Below are positions 36,979-46,578 of a stretch of 64,000 nucleotides of DNA, one piece after another; position 1 is the stretch's first letter, and each line of letters opens with the position of its first letter. This DNA is from Microthyrium microscopicum. Lineage: Eukaryota; Ascomycota; Dothideomycetes; Microthyriales; Microthyriaceae. The stretch lies in assembly GCA_010405405.1 (NCBI GenBank), contig MU004236.1, forward strand, positions 124,001 through 188,000, in the 5' to 3' direction. The notes under the pieces are model-generated. The model searched no databases. It was not told the origin of the DNA and worked only from the letters and a program-made list of their open reading frames with translations. The position numbers and the translations under genes were made by a program.

Positions 36979-39300
36979 AGGATAATAAACTATTATAATT
37001 ACATTAAACGATTAATAATAACTATAATATACTAGTAGACTATACCCTAGTAGGTATAGTATAGTAATAAAATAGTAAAGTCTATAGAGATATTAGATTA
37101 AGCCTAATTTAGTAGAAAGAATAAGTAAAAGAGCCTTTACTTCTTTTAGTATACTAGTTTTAAAAAGATATAGTAATAGCCTTTAATATATTTCTTAATA
37201 TATTCTAATATTCTTAGCTACTAATAATCTTATTAAAGGTAGTAGTAGGTTATTATAGTTCCTTTATAACCTATAACTTTATATTAATATACTTATTTTA
37301 TTACTTTATTTTATAAATACGTCATTAGTATAAATAACTTTTATTAATAAAGAATAGTACTATTTAGTAAAGCCTTATAATCTATTAATTTAATTTAATC
37401 CTAATCTAGTATATTAAAGAGTAAGAAGTAGTCTTTCTATACTTTTACTAGTTAGATTATAATAAGTAACTTATCTTTCTTACTTATCTTTATTATTTTC
37501 TATATAAACTACTCTAGGTTAAAATTTAGGGATTTAGTATTAATTAGTAGTAAATTATCTAAACTAGCTAGAGCTTTATTTTAAGAGCTTCCTATAATAG
37601 GTTCTAAATTAGACTCCTCTACTATAGTAATATTTAGCTTATCTAATATAAGTATAGCTATTTATATAAAGGATAAGATAATAGGATTAATAAGTATTAT
37701 AGCTATTTTAATAGCTTATTTAGTACTAAATTAATATAAGAATAAAAGTAGTTAATACTATTACTTAACTTATAAGTCTTTATTACTTTAAGATATATCC
37801 TATAATCTTTAGGTTAAAGCATTAGCTTTACTATTATCTTTATTAAGATAATACTTAATTAAGAAGTAAAACTATAATAGGAATTTAGCCTAGCATATTT
37901 AATAGCATATAAGCTTCTTAGTTTTTATAAAGATTTAAAGATTTTAATAATCTAAGAATACCTTTATAATATCTTTAGTACTAAATAACTTAGGCTTCTA
38001 TTCCTTAAAAGTATAGATAATAATAAGTAGTTTCTTATTATAAATATTATAATTATATTCTATTAGTAATATCTTTTTAGAGAGGAAGATAACTAGTCTT
38101 AGATTACTATTTATATCTTTCTATAATAATATAGCAATATAAGCCTAATCTAATACGTCTATCTCTATCTAAGTTTTCTTAGTATAGTTAAAGTATTAAA
38201 GTATTAGTACGTTAGTAAAGTCTACTTTTAACTTCTTAAAAGCTTATTCTTTAGGCCTATTAGGGTCTTAAGGAAATATAGCTAAAGCATCCTTTTAAGT
38301 AAGATTTATTAAGGATACTACTATAGTAAAGTAATTAAAAATAAACTATTAATAGAAGTTAGCAAATCTAAGGAATACTTAAATATCTTTAAGATAGCTT
38401 AGTTATTCTTAGTTAATTATTATATTAACCTTTAAAGGGTCTATCTTAATGCTTTCTATAGTAATAATTAAACTAAGGTATTTTACTTCTTAAATAGTAA
38501 ACTCTAACTTCTTAATATTAAGGAATAAGCTTATATATTCTAATACATTTAGTACTAAATATATATAGGCGTTATATTCTTCTAGTATCTTACTAAATAT
38601 TAGAATATTATCTAAATAAATAGTTATAAAATTATTTAAAAACTATATTAGCGTATAATTAATATATACTTAGAATATCCTTAGTTCCTTTATAAGGCTA
38701 AAGGGTAGTACTTTAAACTTAAATAGGCTATAGCGTATTAAGAATACTATCTTATATTTATTTTTAAGTTTAATATAGATACGTTTAAAAGTAGTAATAA
38801 TATTAAACTTAGAGTAATACTTTACTTTTATAAGGCGTATAAGCGTCTTACTAATAAGTAGTAGAACGTTACTATTTTTAATAGTAATATTATTTAACCT
38901 ATAGTAATTAATATAGACGTAAATACCTTTTCCTAGCTTGCTTATATAAAGTATAGGTATAGTATATTAAGATTTTAAACCTATAGTAAAACTATACTAA
39001 AGTAGACTCTTAATATATTATTTAATAACTAAGGCTTATTTTAGTAATATTAATATAAGTTAGTGTTTTAGAATTTTAGTATTAGGAATAAAGTTAATAG
39101 CATAGTTATATTTATTATAATAAGGCGTAAGAATATTTAAACGCTTTAGATTAAAGACTTTAAAATATTAGTAGAAACGTTTTAGAATAAGTTTTAAGAT
39201 CTTCTCTTTTAATAGGTAAGGATAATCTTACTTATTTTACTATTTAAGATAATCTTCCTCTAATATAGTATATATAGTAAAGTTTATAGTAAATCTATTA
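36979..39300 (-). pseudogene. Gypsy A pol relic: RT, RNase H, integrase N-terminal part
   Basis: Minus-strand reading. The RT box YLDNILIFSKIL is at about 38583-38636, followed by an LRFANFYWFIFNY-like stretch and an RNase H beginning. Nearer the inner element, at about 37078-37095, is ISIDFTILL, the first catalytic Asp region of the integrase core. Nearly all stops are TAA or TAG. The frame passes into 28860-29409 when element B and one TTAGG copy are ignored. Confidence 0.77.
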
Positions 39301-42300
39301 TTATTATCTTTATTACTATTAAGAGGTTTCTTTTCTTTTTTATTATTAAAATCTTTAGGTTAGAATATATTAACTATAGCGTCTTTACGCTTTATTAGTT
39401 TTTTAAACGCTACTATAAATATTAAAGCAATATTTAATTCTTTAAGTAATTCTAAGTTTATAGATTATCCTTTTAAGTCTATAGTAATTAGGCGTTATAA
39501 TATAATATAATTTATAATATATTTTATACTATAGAAGGTTAATATTCTTAAATCTTTATATAGATTAACTTTATATTAATCTAGCTAGGGTACTTTTAAA
39601 ATTAGATTATAAAAGGCTACTTCTATAATAAAATAGCTAATCTACTTAACGTAATATTTAATATATAGGTTAAGGATAATAGCTTTATTAACTATAGATA
39701 CTAACTTATTATTAGTAAGTATTACTAAGTATAGATATATAAGTTAAAAAGTAGGAATATTATATTACTAAAGATAATAAGAGTTAATAATTCCTATTAC
39801 TCTACTACTAGTATTAATTAAAATATTAGTATTAAAGTAGGTTAAATATTATAGTATAAATACTAAGCTAATAGTAGTCTATTATAATCTAATAATAAAA
39901 TCTTTTTTTTTAATATCTTAAGGCTATACTACTAGTATAATAAAGGCTAGTAAAATATAAATAGTATATAAGTATACTAGTAAGACTTATCTTTTATAAA
40001 TAGTATCTTTATACTTAAGGTACTAAATATACTAGTAAAGGTAGCTAAGTATCTTCTTAGTCTTCTCTTATACCTTCTCTTTAATATTTTTATAGTCTTC
40101 CTTAGCCTAATAGAATATTTCTTTAGCTTTCTTAGTATTTTAGTATTACTCTTTATTATATTAATAAAATATCTCTTTTATACGCTTAGTATTAGTATTA
40201 AAGATACGTTTTTTTCTTTTATTATATATTTTAGTCTTATTTAGCTCCTCTTTATAACTTAGTAAAGAAGTATCTAGTTTAAAGACTAATAATTATTATC
40301 CTTAATAGCATTCTTTATAGAAGGTTATTATTCTTTTTAAACTTTTATAAATATTACTACTAAAGATATAACTAAGGCTTTAATTTTATTATTAAATAAG
40401 GGTTCTTAATTTTTATATAGCATAGTCTTATTAAAGTAGTAGTAATCCTTTTACTTATAATAGATATAACGTTTATTTATTTTTAAGGCGTTAAAAACGT
40501 CTATAGGACGATTAATGTTACTAGTTTTATTATTTTAGGCCCCTTTATTAGTAGACTAATTATTATTATAGCTATAAGAGGTATTATTTATAGTAATAGG
40601 CTTATAATTAATTTAGCACGTAACTAAGTAAAGTTAGGTATAAAATATAGCAAAATTACTAAAATACTAGCCTACTAGTAGGTTTATAAACTTATAATTA
40701 ATAAGATCTTATAATTTAATAATCTTCTTATGCTTAGATAGTTCTATATCTACTAAATTCGTTAAGAAGTAATTAATAAAGGCTTAAAGACTTTTTATAT
40801 TTTTTATCTTAATATCTAAGGACTTTAACTATACTTTAATATCTTTAAAAGTATTCTTAGAGTAGTAATAATTATCTAGATCTACCTATATTTCTTCTAT
40901 AGTATTATAAAAATTCTTTAACTTATAACCTCTATATATAATTATAATACTATAAGCAAAGTTAATATAATAGATACGAATAAACTTAATTTTTTTCTTT
41001 TTAATAGGGATATATAAGTATATATTCTTATTAAGAAGTATATCTAATATCTTCTTTTTTTATTATTTATAATATATAGGTTTATTTTTAAAATTATTAG
41101 GTTCTTTAAACTTTATAAGTATTATTAGGAAGGTATTATTAGCTATTAATAATAATAAGATATAGCGTATTCCTTAGGCTTAAAGCTATAAGTATAAAAC
41201 TACTAGATATATTACTTATAGTATAGAACGACTTAAGAAGATATTATCCTTTAAATTATTTAGGTTAATATAGGCTTAGTTTAAATTTATTTAAAGTCTA
41301 TTTTTAAGTTCTTAGACCTAGTAGTAAAGGTTAATAATTAACTTATAATATTATAAATTAGTATTATACTTTTTTACTAATTTAGTAAGAGCTACTTATT
41401 TATTTAAACAAGTAGTAGTTAGTACTAATTTATAGTTATAATAAATTTAGCTAGTAAGTACTTTAAGATCTATTATTATCTACTAATAAGTAGCTACTTC
41501 TTCTTATAGTACTTCTACTAATTTACTTAGTTAACCTACTTCTATATTAGCGTCTATAAGTTCTCTTATTAGCTAATTTTAAAGTTTTTAAGCAGACTAG
41601 TAACGTAATATTATGATTTAATTAATTACTAACGCAATATATAGTTATTTAAAGAATTAATCTTTTTCTATAAACTTAATATATTAGTCTAGATACTTAT
41701 TATTAGATATTAATATATAATATTTCTAGAGAATAGTAGAATTATTAGAATTATCCTAAAGAACTACTAATATCTATTTCTTTACCTTTAGTCTAACTTT
41801 ATATAATGCTTATATAAATAAAGGCTTTATACTAGTAAGTAATATAACTTTACTATTAAGGTTTACTAGTTTTAAAGGTAGATAGGATAGAAATAATATA
41901 AGAATATTATAAGGTTCTTTTTTGTATATTAGTAATTCTAGCTAATAGTAGATATTAATAGATAATTTTACTTTTAACGTACCTTTATCTAGTAGACTAT
42001 TAATAATAGTACTAAAGGTTAATACCTCTTTATCTTTTAATCTTAGCTCTTTTATTATATTTATTAGTATAATAGATACTATAGTTAATAGTCTAGTAAT
42101 AATCTTATAAGGTTATTAAATATTAATACTAACTTAAGTATTTTAATAGAAAAATTCTTTATCTTTATTATTTAAAGCTACTTTAGGTAATAAAAGTAAC
42201 TTTTTAATAGATTTAACTATTAAGATACTCTTTTACTATAGTATTAATATAATAATAGACTATTAATTAGTTTTTATATTTAGGATAACTAGCTTCTTAG

Positions 42301-42853
42301 TAAAATAGCTATCTCTACTATAATAGAGTAAAACTAAGCAACTTTAAATACTAATATTACTACGCTTATAGGCAATATAAGAGTTATTTAAGAATACTAG
42401 TTTAAGACTAGAAATAAGTAGCGCCTTACTTATAGTAATATATAGCTAAATAATATAGTGTTTCTTAATAAATTAGAACTAATTTAATAGATTAATAGAT
42501 ATAAATTTAATAAAGAATAAGGTAAGTATATTTTATAGTTAGTAGAAAGAAAGTAGTATAAACGCCTCTATAAATCTAAGAAGAATACTATAAGGTAAAG
42601 CTTAAGCCTCTAAGTAGTCTTTATTCTAGTAAATAATGCTAAATTTACGTTACTTTAGTTAGTATTTATAAATTTGCTAGCACCTTTAGTAATACTAATC
42701 CTAATTAAGGGTAATATTACTAAATACTAATTAGTTAAATCTATAGCATAACTATAGTAATTTGATAGGAATTATTAAACGCCTCTATGTATTTATTAAT
42801 AATGCGTAAAATATATATAGAGCGTAAAATTTAATATAGAGGTATTTAGATTA
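39301..42853 (-). other. 5' part of Gypsy A (gag/protease region), decayed
   Basis: By position this holds gag, protease and the RT start of element A. The sequence is too mutated for me to name domains with confidence. A minus-strand stretch near 40.45 kb faintly resembles a zinc knuckle but lacks the final Cys. Confidence 0.5.
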
Positions 42854-43076
42854 TGTAAGGAGCTAATAAGTATAATAGGCAAGCAGAAAGTAGCTAGTAT
42901 TATAGAATCTAAGTATAAAGAGAAGAGATCTAGAGATATAGCTATAAATATAAAGAAGTAGGAGCCTAGGATATCCTTAGATATATTAACCCTAAATAGA
43001 ATAAAGAGATCTTATCTATAGGATTAGATCTTAGTATCTAAACACTATAATACTAAACCTGTAAGGATTCCTTACA
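42854..43076 (-). repeat. 5' LTR of Gypsy element A
   Basis: 223 bp with intact TGTAAGG...CCTTACA ends, the less mutated of the two LTRs. Followed on the right by AAAGC, the target duplication. Confidence 0.9.
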
Positions 43077-43536
43077 AAAGCTCTCTTATGATAGTAGAGG
43101 ATTATGCTTTTACTATTAATAGTAAAAGGTACGCAAGGTACTTAATAAATACGTTATTAAAACTAGATACTACTATTTAAAGTATCTTAATATTTACCCT
43201 CTTTATTTAGTATATTAGAGGGCATTTTATAACTATAGTAAGTATATATTTTATTAACATTTTAGATAAGAACTAATTAAGCTATCTTGTAGTAATAGAA
43301 GGAGATTATATAAATATTAGTAGATAAGTTAAATAAAACTCTAAGAATACTAAAATTCTTATCTTAAAAGCTCTTTAGACGCTATAGTTAGCATAATTTG
43401 AGATAATTCCTTAGCCCCTTTATAGAATAGCCTCTTAGACATTCCTTACAAATATTGTATATAAAGTAACCACTTTAGTATTAGTCGCGCGGAATCCGTA
43501 CGGTGGCGGCAAGCCCAAAGGTCCTTCAGATATTAA

Positions 43537-44949
43537 GGGATAACACTCTGTCTACTGCTTAAACTCTCATAAAATTACGCCCGAGCTGTTGTCGGTGAAG
43601 ACCCTTGGCCTTTCCAATGACCCCAAAGCGAAGCCATTTGTGTCATCATTTCCTAATCCAGCACAATCAGTCTGCAGTGTTACAAGAGAGAAACGCCTAA
43701 TCTATCCAGAGCCCAGACGAATAATTGGCCGAATTATCCGGTGTGAAGACAAACTAGGAATGGCGAGTTGTGAGGCATCAGAATGTTTGTTGCACAGCAG
43801 TAGGCTCGCGTCTGTAGAGTGTTTTCTCGCTTATTGCGGCACAAAAGCACCCTGAAGCCCAGCGGCAAAGCTCCCCCCAGGAGGACAATTTTCTACAAGA
43901 TGCTATTCGTGGGATATAGGTTTTGATGCAACGGCAGAGAATACTTTGCGATGATCGTTATCGACGTGTACAGTGGTAGACTGGTAGTACACGGCAACGT
44001 GCAGACCAAGTCCTCGGAAACTGCTGGCATACTCTACTTTGGGGATTTTTGCGGCTATCTTCTTCTGAATTGACTGAAATTGTTGCTCGAATTTGTGCTC
44101 CGATAGACGCAGTGGGGATTGTGGAGTATGCCACAGTAAATTGAGAGCTGGAAAGCTCCGTAAGGCTACTGTACTCTAGGGTAGAGTACGGAGCCAAGGG
44201 TAATGTAGAGTCGTTAATTGGAATATGCAATGGGATAATTGCTTGTTTCTGGAGAGGTAGGATTGGGCGTGTGGGCATATGGGCGTATGGGCGTATGGGC
44301 GTTGATATGTGTACTAGTATGGATGAAATGGCTCGATTCGACGAATGGCTACCCGATCCTTTGAACAAAGACACAACATCTATCGCGTCTACTTCTCCTA
44401 CTGCTACTAATACCAATAATACATCCATCTCTCTATCCGCAAACTTACAAGAGGCCTTTTGGCTCCAACCTCATCTCTTGTTAGACTTGATCTTAGCCGG
44501 TCAAGTGCGTGCGTGGTTCAGCGCCTTGTTCGCCTGCTCTGTACCTTCATGTTCGTGCAATAACCCAGACTTAAAATCCTCGCCCCGAACTCTCCATCTT
44601 CCACTCCTCCCTCTTCTCAATTCGGCATCTCCCCCAGGCGGAGATCATTCGTCGTACACTTCCTGTGAGTTCTTACCTAGCCGAAGTTTATTAGAACTTC
44701 AGCTTTTAAGGGTGTTACTCTAGGAGTTGTAAATACAAGCTCCTCTCTACCCTCTCTACGCTTCCAACAATCATACACTCGTCACGTCTTTGCCAGGGCC
44801 ATACTGCTGAAAATTGCCCAGTGCTGGACCTATCTTGGCTTTTTGCTACATCACCCTATCACAACTCTTCTAGTCTGCTGCGAAGTCTCCATTCAGCCTG
44901 ACTGCTTGCTTCTACGTCTTTGCTATCTTCCCCTCATCCTTTAGCCATC
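43537..44949. other. Intergenic, right flank of island and bHLH promoter
   Basis: Base composition returns to normal right after the TTAA at 43533-43536. No supported gene; the frames at 43589-43855 and 43958-44428 have no family resemblance. It includes the short tandem repeat at 44265-44302 and a CT-rich stretch before the bHLH start. Confidence 0.5.
44265..44302. repeat. 8-bp tandem repeat, about 4.6 copies
   Basis: Units GGGCGTGT, GGGCATAT, GGGCGTAT, GGGCGTAT and partial GGGCGT in a row, a small microsatellite in the upstream region of the bHLH gene. Confidence 0.8.
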
Positions 44950-46053
44950 ATGACCGATCAACCTTCGTACATTCCCGAGTACGCGACTACAACTCCTCTC
45001 GTTAGTCCAACAAACTCAAGCGCATTTTCCGACGCGGCAGGCATGGAACAACAATTTAGTGTCCAAAACTACAATGTCTATCCTGTTCCCAATGTACCGG
45101 ATATGAATTTCGAACAGCAAAATTGGTACCAATCCTTGCCATTGGAACAAACAGCTCCCGCGCCTCAACCTACTCCAAAGCACCATCTTCATCACCAGAC
45201 AATATATCAGGTTCCCCAACCAGCACCACTAAATACTGCGCCGGTATCTTATCCCCAACCCGCCAACTCACCAACATGGATCCAACAACAAGTTGAAATC
45301 CATCACGCACCCCAACTCCCTCCCCAACCATCGCCAATCCACCACCCACTCCCGCAACAATGGCGCCAACAAATATCCCATCAACAAATGGAACACCAAG
45401 TCCACAGTCCCCAGACCACCCTCTCTATCCAACCAACTATCCCTCCATCAGAAGAAATACAAGAAATACACACAACCTCAACCTCGCCCACAATCCACAC
45501 ACCCACAGTCTACCCAACGCGCTATCCCTCCAACGAATCCCCCATCTCCCCCGACTCTTCCATCACCAGCCCAAATACAATCACATCTCCAAGCACCCAC
45601 CACAACACCTTCCAACCCACCAGCCCAACAACTTCCCTCCCCTCCCCACCGCGCCTCCCCGAAAAGCGCAAACGCGGCCGTCCTCGCCTCCCGCGCCCCG
45701 ATCCAGATCCAACAAAACCTAAACCACCACGTGTCTCGCGCCGCCAACCACATAATCAAGTCGAACGGAAATATCGCGAGGGCTTGAACGCGGAAATGGA
45801 TCGTTTAAGGGCAGCGATTCCGCCGATGCCAGCGGAACCTGCGAGTAATAATAATTCGGCGGGCCAGAAACCGAGTAAGGCGCAAGTCCTGCAGAGTGCG
45901 GTGGTGGAAATCCAGACACTCAAGGATAAATTGGCAGCGTCAGAAGCACGTGCGGTGTCGCTAGCGGCTGAGAATGGGGTGTTGAAAGGCCGATTGGAGC
46001 GGTTGGTCAAGGGCGGTGCTGGTGTTGGGATGGGGATGGTCGGCATCGTGTAG
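44950..46053 (+). CDS. SREBP-type bHLH transcription factor
   Basis: Single exon, 367 residues from the ATG at 44950; the frame upstream lacks an ATG. The N-terminal 230 residues are Pro/Gln/Thr-rich, probably an activation region. An AT-hook-like KRGRPRLPR lies at about residues 235-245. The bHLH domain is at about 263-340: basic region HNQVERKYREGLN, then a Pro/Asn-rich loop and SKAQVLQSAVVEIQTLK. The Tyr in ERKYRE, in place of the usual Arg, is the mark of SREBP-family factors. No transmembrane segments follow, so unlike full SREBPs it would not need membrane cleavage, resembling the fungal SrbB type. Targets cannot be inferred. Confidence 0.88.
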   Translation: MTDQPSYIPEYATTTPLVSPTNSSAFSDAAGMEQQFSVQNYNVYPVPNVPDMNFEQQNWYQSLPLEQTAPAPQPTPKHHLHHQTIYQVPQPAPLNTAPVSYPQPANSPTWIQQQVEIHHAPQLPPQPSPIHHPLPQQWRQQISHQQMEHQVHSPQTTLSIQPTIPPSEEIQEIHTTSTSPTIHTPTVYPTRYPSNESPISPDSSITSPNTITSPSTHHNTFQPTSPTTSLPSPPRLPEKRKRGRPRLPRPDPDPTKPKPPRVSRRQPHNQVERKYREGLNAEMDRLRAAIPPMPAEPASNNNSAGQKPSKAQVLQSAVVEIQTLKDKLAASEARAVSLAAENGVLKGRLERLVKGGAGVGMGMVGIV

Positions 46054-46578
46054 ATGTGAAATGGAAGAGAGGGACAAGCAAGGAAAGATACCATGCCATT
46101 TTCGATTCTTTGCGATTTAATGACTGCCACGATAAAAACGAATGTTTTCGGTGTGTAATAATGGTACGGAGGTGGGTTAGCGGTTCTACTTCGAACTGAT
46201 ATCTTTCTACGCATTTGCCGAATTGAAGCGCCAGATATCTGCAAGGAAACCATCTCACGCGGCGCATGTTTATGATACGGCTATACACCATCCTATTTCG
46301 GTATGTTTAGGGAACAAAACCTTTTTCTGGGCGGCGATATCTGGGGGTTCAAACAGGAGAGCACGATACCAGTCTGCCCCTAGGCGTTTTTCTCTTTTTG
46401 AGATTTTTAATGGCATACGTTAGTGTCACATCTTCATAGCTTGGAGTTGGTGGTAGTGTCTGTAGCATTGAATAGTATACAGAATCTACAACCGCAGTAT
46501 TATTAATCATCAACAATAGCCATTCATGCTTTGTACTCGTAGCGATGAGCCATGGATTTTTCTGTGACCAGCCAAACA
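46054..46578. other. Convergent 3' region
   Basis: Lies between the ends of the bHLH gene (plus) and the bromodomain gene (minus); probably their 3' UTRs. No gene or repeat was seen. Confidence 0.5.

Larger units (their letters stand above)
27794..43076 (-). mobile_element. Ty3/Gypsy LTR retrotransposon A, minus orientation
   Basis: Paired 223-bp LTRs at 27794-28016 and 42854-43076, flanked by a perfect 5-bp target duplication AAAGC (27789-27793 and 43077-43081). The right LTR still shows TGTAAGG...CCTTACA ends; in the left these are mutated to TATAAGG...CCTTATA. A purine tract on the minus strand (complement of 28017-28036) abuts the left LTR, making it the 3' LTR. Pol domains read on the minus strand in the order RT then integrase, which is the Gypsy order. 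Without the inner insertion the element is about 7.7 kb. Confidence 0.88.
25325..43532 (+). mobile_element. piggyBac-like DNA transposon, split by nested LTR elements
   Basis: A TTAA tetranucleotide lies at both ends (25321-25324 and 43533-43536), the target duplication of piggyBac transposons. The element starts CATCTGAAG and ends CTTCAGATA, which are inverted copies with one C/T difference. Subterminal GTATTAG-CG-GCGGAA-CC motifs occur near both ends (about 25349 and 43479). Removing the inserted LTR element (27794-43076 plus one 5-bp duplication) leaves 2,920 bp, a normal piggyBac size. The transposase relic lies inside on the plus strand. The whole island has almost no CA or TG dinucleotides, the mark of RIP. 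Confidence 0.82.

Noticed and set aside
39301-42853. Zinc-knuckle gag domain near 40.45 kb (minus)
   Set aside because: The last cysteine of CX2CX4HX4C is not where expected even after undoing C-to-T changes; too degraded to claim.
25325-43532. AT-rich island as a centromere or mitochondrial insertion
   Set aside because: Nested transposons with matching repeats, target duplications and pol domains explain the whole stretch; no mitochondrial genes seen.
43958-44428. Minus-strand 156-residue frame upstream of the bHLH gene
   Set aside because: No domain, contains the antisense of the 8-bp repeat, and no intron-supported extension.
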